Positions 1 to 8,491 of a stretch of DNA of 64,000 bases are shown in pieces (the stretch's first letter is position 1; the number at the start of each line of letters is the position of its first letter). The notes beneath the pieces are model-generated. The model made no database searches. It was not told the DNA's origin and saw only the letters and a program-made list of their open reading frames with translations. The stretch lies in assembly GCA_040384265.1 (NCBI GenBank), contig JAZKJM010000005.1, positions 363,166 to 427,165 of the forward strand, given 5' to 3'. This stretch comes from Pseudomonadota bacterium (GTDB lineage: Bacteria; Pseudomonadota; Alphaproteobacteria; Rickettsiales; UBA3002). The position numbers were made by a program, and so were the translations under genes.

Positions 1-117
1 GGATTTCTTGGCGATGGGTTTTTTGACGGCGGTTTTTGCGGTCGGTTTTTTGCTGGTTTTTGCTGGTACTTTCGATTTTGCGGTCACTTTGGATTTCGCG
101 TTCGACTTGGTTGCCAT
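1..117 (-). CDS. Lys/Ala-rich protein, N-terminal 39 residues only (CarD-type regulator suspected)
   Basis: The reading frame is open from an ATG at 117 to the window edge. It gives 39 residues of almost only Lys, Ala, Ser, Thr, Val and Pro, with repeated AKS and KKP units. This is a basic, disordered tail, not a folded domain, so the family cannot be read from what is present. In alphaproteobacteria a CarD-family RNA polymerase-binding regulator often follows fdxA on the same strand, sometimes with such a basic N-terminal extension, and fdxA lies just upstream here. CarD is therefore the favoured guess from context. A histone H1-like or DksA-like protein is possible. The rest of the gene lies outside the window. 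Confidence 0.5.
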   Translation of the reverse strand, partial: MATKSNAKSKVTAKSKVPAKTSKKPTAKTAVKKPIAKKS

Positions 118-467
118 ATTCGGTACACCTAACATTGAGACAGTGGGCGCGGACGCCGCGTTGCCTTTATCGTTAAACAAAAGCCCCTGCCCGTTGCATG
201 GCGGGAGCCAGACCAGAGTACACTTGGATGCCGCAAGGATTCCTGTTCTGCCGAGGAATTCACTTGCGATTCATGTGTTATAGCACAAAATTCGGGCCAT
301 TAAAATGGTAAAAATTTAGTTAATTTGCATTTATTGCAGTTGCGAAATAAAATTCACATGCAGATCAATGACTTGGACGGATCGCCCGGTTTATGATGCC
401 ATCCATGAGTGGCATTTGGCGAGCGGGATCCCGTCGTTCGACGGGGTGACAGACGGAAAAGCGCGGG
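118..467. other. Intergenic region between fdxA and the Lys-rich gene
   Basis: These 350 bases hold no convincing gene. Positions about 285-355 are markedly AT-rich compared with the surroundings and probably contain the promoter of the leftward gene that starts at 117. Positions about 402-455 hold two small hairpins: ATGCCA...TGGCAT, and CCCGTC-GTTC-GACGGG followed by GGTGACA. The second resembles the repeat at 2649-2674. Confidence 0.5.
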
Positions 468-803
468 CTAGTCCCCTGCCCCGGGGTTGGGGCTGAAGAG
501 GGTTTCGTATTTGTTTTCGACGGTTTTGAAATCGTCCGCATCCGCCGGCGCTGGTTTCTTTTTGGTGATGACGGGCCATTGCATCGCGTAATCGCGGTTG
601 ATTTCGACCCAGTTGAGCAGCTCCGGCGTTTCGGGCTTGATGGCTTCGACCGGGCATTCGGGCTCGCAGACGCCGCAATCGATGCATTCATCCGGATTGA
701 TGGCGAGCATGTTCTCGCCCTCGTAGAAACAATCGACGGGGCAAACTTCCACGCAATCCGTGTATTTGCAACGGATGCAGCTATCGGTGACGACGAAGGT
801 CAT
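468..803 (-). CDS. fdxA: 7Fe ferredoxin (FdxA type)
   Basis: Small cytoplasmic electron carrier of 111 residues. The N-terminal half carries both iron-sulfur motifs: Cys9, 12, 17, 21 and 25, then Cys40, 43, 46 and 50. This spacing is the pattern of Azotobacter FdI-type ferredoxins with one [3Fe-4S] and one [4Fe-4S] cluster. The rest is the usual family tail. The ATG at 803 was chosen because it gives the conserved start MTFVVTDSC and has AAGGA about nine bases upstream. A longer frame up to 845 would run into ccmC. The gene follows ccmC on the same strand with 28 bases between them. Its redox partner is not evident here. Confidence 0.95.
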   Translation of the reverse strand: MTFVVTDSCIRCKYTDCVEVCPVDCFYEGENMLAINPDECIDCGVCEPECPVEAIKPETPELLNWVEINRDYAMQWPVITKKKPAPADADDFKTVENKYETLFSPNPGAGD

Positions 804-831
804 GGGCAGTTCCTTTTGGTCATGACAAGCG

Positions 832-1572
832 TTAGTTGGGTTCAATCGCCGCGTTTTTACGCGCGATGCGCTGAATCTGCAAGCGGCGAAGTTTGACGGT
901 TTTCAGCGCCGTATCCGCACGCACCAGCACGAGGGCGACAAACAGGAAGCTGAAGGCCGCAATCATCAGCAACAGCGGGGTAAGCATGGAACCATCGATG
1001 CTGGGGCCGCCGCTGCGCAGGATGCTGGGGCCCTGATGTAGGCTGTTCCACCACTCCACGGAATATTTGATGATCGGCAGGTTGATGGCGCCGATGAGGG
1101 CGATCCACGCGGCGGCGATCTTGACGCGTTCGGTATGGTCGCCACTGGCGGCAACGGCAAGATAGCCCAGATAGAGCAGCTGGAGGACGAGCATGCTGGT
1201 CAGCCGCGCATCCCACACCCAGTAGGCGCCCCAGGTTGGCTTGCCCCACAGCATGCCGGTGATGAGGGTGATGAGGGTGAACACCGCGCCGATGGGGGCG
1301 GATTCGCGCGCCAGCACATCCGCCACCGGATGCCGCCAGATGAGGAAACTGGCCGACATGAGGGCCATGAAGCCATAAACCGCGCTGGCCATCCAGGCGG
1401 CGGGGACGTGGATATACATGATGCGCACCATCGCGCCTTGCTGGTAATCGGCGGGGGCGAGATACGCCAAGTAAAGCCCAAGCGTGCCGCATAGCAGCGT
1501 GAGCGCCACCGCGATGGGCTGCACGACCGCGCTGATGCGTTGGAATTGGGCAGGGCTGGCGAAACGGTGCAT
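832..1572 (-). CDS. ccmC: Cytochrome c maturation heme handling protein CcmC
   Basis: Inner-membrane protein of the system I cytochrome c maturation pathway, which delivers heme to the chaperone CcmE. The 246 residues form about six membrane helices. They contain the tryptophan-rich heme-binding WWD motif, here [17 protein letters not shown] near residue 110-127, and a conserved His in YIHVPAAW near residue 54. Length is normal for CcmC. The other ccm genes are not adjacent (fdxA follows instead), so this is an isolated ccmC or the end of a ccm cluster broken up in this lineage. Confidence 0.93.
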   Translation of the reverse strand: MHRFASPAQFQRISAVVQPIAVALTLLCGTLGLYLAYLAPADYQQGAMVRIMYIHVPAAWMASAVYGFMALMSASFLIWRHPVADVLARESAPIGAVFTLITLITGMLWGKPTWGAYWVWDARLTSMLVLQLLYLGYLAVAASGDHTERVKIAAAWIALIGAINLPIIKYSVEWWNSLHQGPSILRSGGPSIDGSMLTPLLLMIAAFSFLFVALVLVRADTALKTVKLRRLQIQRIARKNAAIEPN

Positions 1573-1621
1573 GGGATCCTAAACTTAAACACTCGGCTGG
1601 GTGTACGTTATCATTTATCAT

Positions 1622-1637
1622 TCCCGCTCACGCGGGA
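1622..1637. repeat. Short palindrome TCCCGC-tcac-GCGGGA
   Basis: A perfect 6-bp stem with a four-base loop lies just upstream of mazG. It looks like a trimmed copy of the dispersed palindromic repeats found elsewhere in the window, but it is too short to assign to one of them. Confidence 0.4.
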
Positions 1638-1679
1638 TTGGGTTAAGCCTTCTCTATACTTTTTGAGGGAAACTGCAAT

Positions 1680-2474
1680 ATGAGCCAGCATAAAATCGAC
1701 CAGCTCCTGACCATCATGGCCCGCTTGCGTGACCCGCAGGGCGGCTGCCCGTGGGATTTGGAGCAGGATTTCAGCACCATTGCGCCCTATACGATCGAGG
1801 AGGCCTATGAAGTGGCGGATGCGATTGCCCGCGGCAATATGGTGGAGGTGAAGGAGGAGCTGGGTGATTTACTGCTGCAGGTGGTGTTCCACGCGCAGAT
1901 GGCGGCGGAGGCTGGGCTGTTCACCTTCGACGATGTGGCGGGTAGCATTGCAGAGAAGATGATCCGCCGTCACCCACATGTGTTTTCGGATGCGGAAATC
2001 AAAACATCGGACGCGCAGGTTGCGCATTGGGAAGTGATCAAAGCGCAGGAGCGCCAGCAGAAGAAAAACGACCGCATCCTGGCCGATGTGCCCGCCGCCC
2101 TGCCCGCACTGATGCGGGCGCAGAAGCTGCAGGGGCGCGCGGCACGGGTGGGGTTTGACTGGCCGGATACACGCGGTGTGATCGCCAAAATCCGCGAGGA
2201 ACTGGCGGAGGTGGAAGAAGCCCTTGCCGCGGGCGATGCCGCACATACGCAGGAGGAGCTGGGCGATTTGCTGTTCGCGGTGACGAACCTTGCCCGCTTT
2301 GTGAAAGCCGATGCGGAGGAAGCGCTGCGGCAAGCCAACCGCAAATTCACCACGCGGTTTGAATCGATTGAAGACGCGCTGAAGGCGCGTGGGCAAGCGT
2401 GGGCCGATACCAGCCTCGATGAGATGGAAGCGCTGTGGAATGCGGCGAAGCTGGCGGAACGCGCGGAGCCGTAA
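1680..2474 (+). CDS. mazG: Nucleoside triphosphate pyrophosphohydrolase MazG
   Basis: Hydrolyses NTPs and dNTPs to monophosphates and pyrophosphate, cleaning up non-canonical nucleotides. The 264 residues match full-length MazG with two tandem MazG domains. The N-terminal one has GGCPWDLEQ followed by EEAYEVADAI and EELGDLLLQVVFHA. The C-terminal one has EELAEVEEAL and EELGDLLFAVTNLAR. The paired ExxE metal-binding motifs are intact in both. A GAGGGA ribosome site lies about nine bases before the ATG. The gene stands alone, divergent from ccmC and convergent with the TPR lipoprotein. Confidence 0.95.
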   Translation: MSQHKIDQLLTIMARLRDPQGGCPWDLEQDFSTIAPYTIEEAYEVADAIARGNMVEVKEELGDLLLQVVFHAQMAAEAGLFTFDDVAGSIAEKMIRRHPHVFSDAEIKTSDAQVAHWEVIKAQERQQKKNDRILADVPAALPALMRAQKLQGRAARVGFDWPDTRGVIAKIREELAEVEEALAAGDAAHTQEELGDLLFAVTNLARFVKADAEEALRQANRKFTTRFESIEDALKARGQAWADTSLDEMEALWNAAKLAERAEP

Positions 2475-2532
2475 GCTGCGGTTGGCGATACCTTCCTGCA
2501 TTGGACTCACTTAAAGAAATAACAGAACATCC

Positions 2533-2619
2533 GTCATCCCGGCCTTGTGCCGGGATCCGGTCACCCAACATATTCGGTGCCCGCCGTAGGGCCAGATCCC
2601 GGGATAAACCCGGGATGAC
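2533..2619. repeat. Dispersed palindromic repeat, family A, copy 1
   Basis: The element begins GTCATCCCGGCCTTGTGCC and ends with GGGATAAACCCGGGATGAC, so the two ends are inverted copies and each end is itself a hairpin. Three related copies lie at 33737-33852, 42824-42910 and 46964-47032, all between genes. No coding potential. Confidence 0.85.
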
Positions 2620-2648
2620 AATGAGGGGTGATTTACGGCACCGCGATC

Positions 2649-2674
2649 ATGAGTCACCCGTCATACGACGGGGT
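2649..2674. repeat. Small hairpin repeat (GTCACCCGTC...GACGGGGTGAC)
   Basis: An inverted repeat with one bulge. It shares CGACGGGGTGACA with the hairpin at about 428-455, so the two are probably copies of one short element. It sits directly behind the family A repeat and before the 3' end of the TPR lipoprotein gene. Confidence 0.6.
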
Positions 2675-2682
2675 GACATGGC

Positions 2683-3861
2683 CTAATCACCTTCGGAGGG
2701 TTTCACCACATCGCCCGCTTTGGCGTCATTGGGCTTGGCGGTGTCATTCGCTTCTTCAGCTTTTTTCTCGAGGGATTTGGGGGCGGGTTTGGATTCTTCC
2801 GCCACGGCTTTGCGGCCTTTGGATTTGCTGTGGTTGGGGGATGATTTCTTCGTCACCGGCGCGGGCGCAGGGGTTGGTGCGGGTGCTGGCGATGGTGCAG
2901 CCGCATCGATTTTGGGCAGTTTGGCGGCGTTGGAGGACGGTGCGATACCGTCCGTACGCTGGTCTTCGTTGCCGACGGCATCGAGGTTGGCCCAGGCGCG
3001 TTCATAGAAGGTCGGGCTCTGGGAAAGCGCCATGTTGAAGTAGGTTTTGGCGAGGTTGTCGTCCTTCGACAAATGGGCGTAGAGGCCGAGATTGTTGTCG
3101 AGCGCCGGGCCTTCATAATAGCGGCTGGCGATGTCGCGCGCGGTTTCGAGGTCACCCGACACGCCGTAAACCATGGCGAGGTTAAGGTCGATCTGCTTTT
3201 TCTGCGATGGCATTTTGCTGACACGGGCCGCCTGCTGCAGCGCCTCGATAGCGCGCGGGTAGTTGTGATCGACCGCCTGGCTTAAGCCCACATTGTTGAG
3301 AATGGCTGGGTTATCCGGGCTTTGGGCGAGCGCCTCGGTGTAATAGGCCATCGCTTCTGGCACCATGTTTTTGGTGACAAACAGGATGCCCAGCGCATTG
3401 AGCGAGCGCCAGCGCTTGGGATCTTGCTCGATCACTTCCGAGAAGGCGCGCCCGGCATCCGCCACTTTGCCGGTGGCCATGAGGGTGAGGCCACGGCCCT
3501 CCGCCATGTCGACATTGGTTGGGTTTTGCAGGTGCAGCTCTTCGAACATGGCAAGCGCGGTTTCGTAATCCCCGGCGCGGCGCAGGGAATCGGCCCAGCC
3601 GAGCTTGTAGCGCAACACCTGTTCGGGCGTGCCTTTATTGCCATCCACCAGCAATTGGTAGTTCTGGGCGGCGCGTTTGTAGTCGCCGCCTTGCGCGGCT
3701 TCCTTGGCCATTTGTTCCTGGGTGTCGTTGACGCCCTTTACCTCCGGCTGGCCGAATTTGGCGAAGGTGATATCCGGGTTGAGCCATTGCTCGCCCATTT
3801 GGCCGCAAGCGCTGAGTGACAGGGCGGTACCGAGGAGCAGAACGAGGGAATGTTTTTTCAT
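2683..3861 (-). CDS. TPR-repeat lipoprotein
   Basis: Predicted envelope lipoprotein of 392 residues. The start at 3861 gives a textbook lipoprotein signal, [19 protein letters not shown], with the lipobox LSAC. An in-frame ATG four codons upstream adds nothing. Residues about 55-310 hold several tetratricopeptide repeats (for example [42 protein letters not shown]), a scaffold for protein contacts. The C-terminal 80 residues are Ala/Pro/Lys-rich and probably disordered. TadD-type pilus assembly lipoproteins look like this, but no tad genes are near, so the role is unassigned. Confidence 0.85.
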   Translation of the reverse strand: MKKHSLVLLLGTALSLSACGQMGEQWLNPDITFAKFGQPEVKGVNDTQEQMAKEAAQGGDYKRAAQNYQLLVDGNKGTPEQVLRYKLGWADSLRRAGDYETALAMFEELHLQNPTNVDMAEGRGLTLMATGKVADAGRAFSEVIEQDPKRWRSLNALGILFVTKNMVPEAMAYYTEALAQSPDNPAILNNVGLSQAVDHNYPRAIEALQQAARVSKMPSQKKQIDLNLAMVYGVSGDLETARDIASRYYEGPALDNNLGLYAHLSKDDNLAKTYFNMALSQSPTFYERAWANLDAVGNEDQRTDGIAPSSNAAKLPKIDAAAPSPAPAPTPAPAPVTKKSSPNHSKSKGRKAVAEESKPAPKSLEKKAEEANDTAKPNDAKAGDVVKPSEGD

Positions 3862-3915
3862 GCCGCAGGTCATAGCATGGCACTACACGGGAATCAAATA
3901 GGGATCTTATCTGTA

Positions 3916-4036
3916 GCTCCCCCCTTGAGGGGGAGCGGGCATTGCCCTCGCAATGCCGTGGGGGGGGCTCCCTCCACGGGCGATCCCCCCACCAAATCCG
4001 CTGAAGCGGATTTGACTCCCCCTCAAGGGGGGGAGT
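3916..4036. repeat. Dispersed palindromic repeat, family B, copy 1
   Basis: About 120 bases of nested hairpins: CTCCCCCCTTGAGGGGGAG at the left, an AATCCGC...GCGGATT hairpin inside, and CTCCCCCTCAAGGGGGG at the right. The reverse complement of 44211-44330 matches it along nearly its whole length, so the two are copies in opposite orientation. It lies just upstream of pyrB. The pyrB frame stays open through it, but that reading is not protein-like. Confidence 0.85.
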
Positions 4037-4110
4037 TATTAGGGGGGGCTTGTCAGGAATCCAATTCCACCGCTTGCTTTTTCCGCCGCAGCCGCTATGG
4101 CTTGGGCCCG

Positions 4111-5055
4111 ATGACGCGCGCCCTCACAGCTCCAGCACTTTCATGGCCCCGCCACCTGATTCAGATCGAAGGCATGGCCCCTGCCGATATTCATGCGATT
4201 CTGGATGCATCCGAAAGCTATGTGGCACGCAACCGCGCGGTCGATAAAAAACATAAAATCCTCGGTGGGCGCACGCTCATCAACCTGTTCTTCGAGAACT
4301 CGACACGCACCCGCACCAGCTTCGAGCTGGCCGGTAAACGCCTCAGCATGGATGTGATTAACATCAGCGCCACCGCCAGCTCCATCAGCAAGGGCGAGAC
4401 ATTGCTCGACACTGCGATGACCCTCAACGCCATGCAGGCGGATGCGATTGTGGTGCGCTCGCCGCATGCGGGCGCGGTGCAGCTCATCGCGGAGAAGGTG
4501 GATGCGCATGTGATTAACGCGGGCGACGGCGCGCATGAACACCCGACCCAGGCGCTGCTCGATGCACTGACCATCCGCCGCAAAAAAGGCCGCATCGAGG
4601 GGCTGAAAGTGGCCATCTGCGGCGATATTGCCAATAGCCGCGTGGCGCGCTCCAACATCCATTTGCTCAAAACGCTGGGCGCGCAGGTGACGCTGGTGGC
4701 GCCACCGACGCTGATGCCGACCGGTGCTGCCGGGTTTGGCGTGAGCCACACCACCGACATGCGCGCCGGGTTGAAGGATGCGGATGTGGTGATGATGCTA
4801 CGCATCCAGCACGAGCGCATGGCGGGCCGCGGCATCGCCAGCGTGCGCGATTATTTCCACAGCTACGGCCTCAACCGCGACAAGCTGGCCCATGCGCAGG
4901 CCGATGCGTTGGTGATGCATCCCGGGCCGATGAACCGGGGCGTTGAAATTGATTCCGATGTCGCCGACGATATTTCCCGCAGCGCCATTCTCGACCAGGT
5001 GGAAATGGGCGTCGCCGTGCGGCAGGCGGTGTTGGAGTTGTTGTTAGCGCGTTAG
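4111..5055 (+). CDS. pyrB: Aspartate carbamoyltransferase catalytic subunit
   Basis: Condenses carbamoyl phosphate with aspartate, the committed step of pyrimidine synthesis. The 314 residues have the family motifs: carbamoyl-phosphate loop [11 protein letters not shown] near residue 60, [10 protein letters not shown] near 143, and [12 protein letters not shown] near the C-terminus. The frame is open back to 3850, but that part crosses a palindromic repeat, and the ATG at 4111 gives the expected N-terminus ([17 protein letters not shown]). No regulatory pyrI is seen. In related bacteria pyrC usually follows directly. Here an opposite-strand cassette of 1.3 kb intervenes, and the stop overlaps the convergent gene by four bases. 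Confidence 0.97.
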   Translation: MTRALTAPALSWPRHLIQIEGMAPADIHAILDASESYVARNRAVDKKHKILGGRTLINLFFENSTRTRTSFELAGKRLSMDVINISATASSISKGETLLDTAMTLNAMQADAIVVRSPHAGAVQLIAEKVDAHVINAGDGAHEHPTQALLDALTIRRKKGRIEGLKVAICGDIANSRVARSNIHLLKTLGAQVTLVAPPTLMPTGAAGFGVSHTTDMRAGLKDADVVMMLRIQHERMAGRGIASVRDYFHSYGLNRDKLAHAQADALVMHPGPMNRGVEIDSDVADDISRSAILDQVEMGVAVRQAVLELLLAR

Positions 5056-5330
5056 TGTGTGTTTAGGAACACACCAATATTCTCCAACTGTTTGCGCGGG
5101 TTCCAGCCAACAGGTGGTTGTCGGCCTTTTTTGCTCCACCACATCATACCAGCGGCAACCCATTGTTCACGCCATTGCGCGAAAGTAATGGGTATTTCTA
5201 GGGCAGCATCGTGATACCCAAACTGATAACCGCAACATGGACAAATCTCATCTGACGGCCATCCACCTTCTGGATAGGCGGGCTCATAGAGATGACTATA
5301 GCCGCATACTGGGCAAATATTCTGGGTCAT
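5052..5330 (-). CDS. Small CPxCG zinc-ribbon protein, putative immunity protein 1
   Basis: 92 residues with two CxxCG knuckles, CPVCGY at 6-11 and [14 protein letters not shown] near 31-44, presumably one zinc ribbon. The C-terminal half is WREQW...[15 protein letters not shown]. Small proteins with this architecture are widespread and often unannotated. Its neighbour at 5361-5642 is about four-fifths identical by eye, so they are tandem duplicates. Position directly downstream of a toxin-like gene on the same strand suggests an immunity role; this is inference from context. Base composition is poorer in GC than the pyr genes around it. Confidence 0.8.
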   Translation of the reverse strand: MTQNICPVCGYSHLYEPAYPEGGWPSDEICPCCGYQFGYHDAALEIPITFAQWREQWVAAGMMWWSKKGRQPPVGWNPRKQLENIGVFLNTH

Positions 5331-5360
5331 GGCAATTCGCTTATTCAGGAGTTGGTCGAA

Positions 5361-5642
5361 CTAATGCGCTTGCAAGAAAATTCCAATATTCTCTAGCTGT
5401 TTTCGAGGATTCCAGCCCACCGGCGGTTGCCGCCCGACACTTAGGGAATCCCAAATCATTCCATTCGCAATCCAACGTTCACGCCATTGCTCGAAGGTGA
5501 TGGGCACTTCCAAAGCAGCATCGTGGTAGCCGAATTGGTAACCACAGGATTCGCATATTTCATCAGAGGGCCAGCCGCCCTCAGGATAAGCCGGTTCTGA
5601 AAGATCAGGGTAGCCGCATACAGGGCAAATGTTTTGGGTCAT
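5361..5642 (-). CDS. Small CPxCG zinc-ribbon protein, putative immunity protein 2
   Basis: 93 residues and paralogous to the gene at 5052-5330. It has CPVCGYPDL at the N-terminus, then [18 protein letters not shown] and [15 protein letters not shown]. The second knuckle keeps two cysteines but reads CESC instead of CPCC. The ATG at 5642 was chosen because AAAGGA lies nine bases upstream and because it aligns with the start of the paralogue ([11 protein letters not shown]). The gene begins 48 bases after the toxin-like gene and 30 bases before its duplicate, so the three probably form one transcript. Immunity function is inferred from context. Confidence 0.8.
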   Translation of the reverse strand: MTQNICPVCGYPDLSEPAYPEGGWPSDEICESCGYQFGYHDAALEVPITFEQWRERWIANGMIWDSLSVGRQPPVGWNPRKQLENIGIFLQAH

Positions 5643-5690
5643 TTTGATATCCTTTAGATTAGTTTTTTTATGCAAAAAATGGATGAGGGT

Positions 5691-6320
5691 CTATACATCA
5701 AATCCGGGAATGATGATTCTTGTGCGCCCCGGTATTCCGCCAGGCCCTAACGAGCCTCCTCCTATACCACCGCCGCCTCCGCCCAATCCACCTCCTGTGC
5801 CGCCAGACGGTTTTGGTATATTTAGCACCCTTCCCGTAGGACCATACCGGCGTATTTGCCCTTCGAAATAATCGGCTTCTTTCGGTTTATAAAAAGTCCT
5901 CGTCGTGCCATCAGGATTGTACGATCCAAACGTGTTTGTTTTTGGGTCATACATGCGAATATTGCCGCTTTTATCGACGACCGTAGGTAATTTTTCTGCT
6001 TTTCCGCGCTTATAAAAATCATTGGCTTGCTTGGCGTATTCTTCCGAATTAGTCACACCAAAATCCTTGCCATGATTCTCGACATGTTTATCAAGTGTTT
6101 TAGTATCGGCCCACGTGCTGGTAGCCGATAGGCGGCTTTCAGCTCCGGTTTCTGCCCAGCGGCCACGATCATCGCGCGGTTGCTCGGGGCGGTAGCCTGC
6201 TTTCGCGCGCATCATCTTCTCAAAGCGGCAGGATTCCTTAATTAACACATCCAGCGCCCTGCTCCAACGCAGCGCCGCCGTGGGAATGGGGGGATTAAAC
6301 GGGAGGGTATCGTATCGCAT
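5691..6320 (-). CDS. Orphan polymorphic-toxin-like protein
   Basis: 209 residues without signal peptide or membrane segment. Residues about 45-60 contain YRPEQPRDDRGRWAETG, a linker known from toxins attached to phage-head-like or other secreted proteins. Residues about 75-160 contain HVENHGKDFG, EEYAKQANDFY, IRMYDPKTNTFGSYNPDG and RTFYKPKEA, the pattern of a toxin domain common at the C-terminus of RHS and CdiA-type proteins; a nuclease is likely but the exact family is not certain. The last 50 residues are Gly/Pro-rich, ending RIIIPGFDV. GAGGAA just precedes the ATG. Two putative immunity genes follow. Composition and position inside the pyr cluster suggest horizontal arrival. Confidence 0.7.
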   Translation of the reverse strand: MRYDTLPFNPPIPTAALRWSRALDVLIKESCRFEKMMRAKAGYRPEQPRDDRGRWAETGAESRLSATSTWADTKTLDKHVENHGKDFGVTNSEEYAKQANDFYKRGKAEKLPTVVDKSGNIRMYDPKTNTFGSYNPDGTTRTFYKPKEADYFEGQIRRYGPTGRVLNIPKPSGGTGGGLGGGGGGIGGGSLGPGGIPGRTRIIIPGFDV

Positions 6321-6459
6321 CACTTCCTCATACAGTTCAGGCGGCTTTTATACGCCCGCGGCCACCACACCGGGAAGCGGCGCCAAAATCCGATCATGGC
6401 CTTGTATGAGGGCACCGCTTGCGCTATAGGCGCTAGGCAGCGATAGGATAGGATGACGT

Positions 6460-7785
6460 ATGACCCAATTTTTCAAACCCACCCGCACCAACCATGGCAC
6501 GCGCGTTGCGTATACGAATGCGCGGTTGATTGACCCGGAATCGGGGCTCGACCAGGTGGGCGGGTTGCTGACCGAGGGCAACAAAATTGCCGATTTTGGG
6601 GCGGGACTGTTCAACAACGGCACGCCCGAAGGCGCGCAGGTGGTGGATTGCGGCGGCCATGTGCTGTGCCCGGGACTGCTGGATATTCAGGTGCATTTCC
6701 GCGAGCCGGGGCAGGAATTCAAGGAGACGATTGAAACCGGCTCCAAATCCGCTGCTGCGGGCGGGGTGACGACGGTGGCGACCATGCCCAACACCAAACC
6801 GGTGGTGGATGATATTACCGTGCTCGCCTTTTTGCAGAAGCGGGCGATGGAGACGGGCTATGTGAATATTCGCCCGTATGCGGCGATCACCAAGGGCCAA
6901 AAGGGCGACGAGCTGACCGAGATGGCGATGCTGGTCGAGGCCGGTGCCTGCGGCTTTACGGATGATGGGCTGCCGGTGATGAACGCGCAGATCATGCGCC
7001 AGGCGCTGACGATGGGCGCCAGCCTCGGCGTGCCGATTGCGCAGCATGCGGAGGACCATAACCTCAGCTGCGGCGGCTGCATGAACGAAGGCTGGGTGGC
7101 CACCAAGCTGGGCTTGCGCGGCATTCCCAATGTGTCGGAAGCCGTGATTGTGGCGCGCGATATTCTGCTCGCGGAGCTGACGGGCGGGCAATACCATGTG
7201 CTGCATATCAGCACGCGCGAGGCGGTGGATCTGGTGCGCATGGCCAAGAAAAAAGGCCTGCGGGTGACGGCGGAAGTGGCGCCGCACCATTTCACGCTGA
7301 CGGATGAGGCGGTGATCGATTACCGCACGTTTAGCAAAATGAACCCGCCGCTGCGCTCGGAAGAAGACCGCATCGCGCTGATCGAGGGCCTGCGTGATGG
7401 CACGATCGACGCCATCGCCACCGACCATGCGCCGCATGACACCGAATCCAAACGCGTGCCGATGGATGTGGCGAGCTTTGGCATTGTCGGACTGGAAACC
7501 ATGCTGGCGCTCTCGCTGCAGCTGGTGCACGACAAAACCATGAGCCTGCGCGACGTGCTGGCGGCGATGACCTACAAGGCTGCCGATATTATCCATGCGG
7601 ATGCAGGCCGCCTGCGCAAAGGCGCACCGGCGGATCTGGCGCTGATCGACCCGAACCTTGTCTGGAACATCATGAACGAGGACCTGAACAGCAAATCGAA
7701 GAACTCGCCGTTCGATGGGCGGCAGGTGAAAGGCCGCGCACTGCGCACGGTGGTCGGTGGCGAAACGGTGTATATCCATGGCTGA
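6460..7785 (+). CDS. pyrC: Dihydroorotase, class I
   Basis: Cyclises carbamoyl-aspartate to dihydroorotate, the step after PyrB. 441 residues of the amidohydrolase fold. Visible metal and substrate motifs are VHFREPGQEFKETIETG near residue 77, the metal-ligand QHAEDH, HISTREAV, and DAIATDHAPH near 325. The usual first ligand pair DxHxH reads DIQVH, so the first His is Gln. A DxQVHFREPG form is, to my knowledge, typical of one alphaproteobacterial branch, so the protein may still be active. pyrF follows with an eight-base overlap. Confidence 0.95.
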   Translation: MTQFFKPTRTNHGTRVAYTNARLIDPESGLDQVGGLLTEGNKIADFGAGLFNNGTPEGAQVVDCGGHVLCPGLLDIQVHFREPGQEFKETIETGSKSAAAGGVTTVATMPNTKPVVDDITVLAFLQKRAMETGYVNIRPYAAITKGQKGDELTEMAMLVEAGACGFTDDGLPVMNAQIMRQALTMGASLGVPIAQHAEDHNLSCGGCMNEGWVATKLGLRGIPNVSEAVIVARDILLAELTGGQYHVLHISTREAVDLVRMAKKKGLRVTAEVAPHHFTLTDEAVIDYRTFSKMNPPLRSEEDRIALIEGLRDGTIDAIATDHAPHDTESKRVPMDVASFGIVGLETMLALSLQLVHDKTMSLRDVLAAMTYKAADIIHADAGRLRKGAPADLALIDPNLVWNIMNEDLNSKSKNSPFDGRQVKGRALRTVVGGETVYIHG

Positions 7786-8491
7786 GCCACGCAACCCGAT
7801 TATCTGCGCCATCGATACCACGGATGTGGAGGACGCCACGCGGGTGACGCGCGAGGTCGCCCCGCATGTGGGCGCGGTGAAGCTGGGGCTGGAGTTTTTC
7901 ACGGCCAATGGCGCGGCGGGGGTGACGCAGATTAATCGCCTCGGCGTGCCGGTGTTTCTTGACCTGAAATTCCATGACATCCCCAATACGGTCGCCAAGG
8001 CCATCGCAGCGACGGCTGGGCTGAACATGTTTATGATGACGGTGCACACCACCGGTGGCCGGGCAATGTTGAAGGCGGCGATCGATGCCTCCGACCGCGT
8101 CGCGCAGGTGACGGGCAAGGAGCGCCCGCTGGTGATCGGGGTGACGCTGCTGACCAGCCTCGACCAGGACGATGTGGCGATTCTCGGCTTCCGCGAAAAT
8201 GTGCAGGATCAGGTGATCCGCCTTGCCGACCTTGCGCAAAGCGCAGGGCTGGATGGGGTGGTGTGCTCGCCGTTCGAGATTGCGCCGCTGCGCAAGGCCT
8301 GCGGTAACGAGCTGACACTGGTGGTACCCGGCATCCGCCCGGATGGGTCGAGCAGCGACGACCAGAAACGCATCCTGACGCCCAAAGATGCGCTCAAGCG
8401 CGGCGCGGATTACCTGGTGATCGGCCGCCCGATCACGCGCAGCGACGACTGCGCGGGCGCGGCCAAGGCGATTGCGGATTCGCTAGCCTAA
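7778..8491 (+). CDS. pyrF: Orotidine 5'-phosphate decarboxylase
   Basis: Makes UMP from OMP, the last step of pyrimidine synthesis. 237 residues of TIM-barrel type with the catalytic motif DLKFHDIPNTV at residue 61, CAIDTTDVEDA at the N-terminus, and the phosphate-binding PGIRPDG and GADYLVIGRPIT near the end. The start at 7778 lies in ATGGCTGA, overlapping the pyrC stop, which implies translational coupling. A start further upstream (7757) is possible but less usual. The 3' end overlaps the convergent gene at 8483 by nine bases. Confidence 0.97.
   Translation: MAEPRNPIICAIDTTDVEDATRVTREVAPHVGAVKLGLEFFTANGAAGVTQINRLGVPVFLDLKFHDIPNTVAKAIAATAGLNMFMMTVHTTGGRAMLKAAIDASDRVAQVTGKERPLVIGVTLLTSLDQDDVAILGFRENVQDQVIRLADLAQSAGLDGVVCSPFEIAPLRKACGNELTLVVPGIRPDGSSSDDQKRILTPKDALKRGADYLVIGRPITRSDDCAGAAKAIADSLA

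Noticed and set aside
3850-4110. N-terminal extension of pyrB by 87 codons
   Set aside because: The region is the family B palindromic repeat; the translated part is low-quality Gly/Pro sequence, and the family N-terminus begins at 4111.
5052-6323. Insertion sequence or transposon as carrier of the toxin block
   Set aside because: No transposase frame, no terminal inverted repeats and no target duplication are visible at either border.
6433-8118. Leftward 561-codon frame opposite pyrC and pyrF
   Set aside because: Mirror frame of two clear genes, rich in His and Arg with no family motifs.
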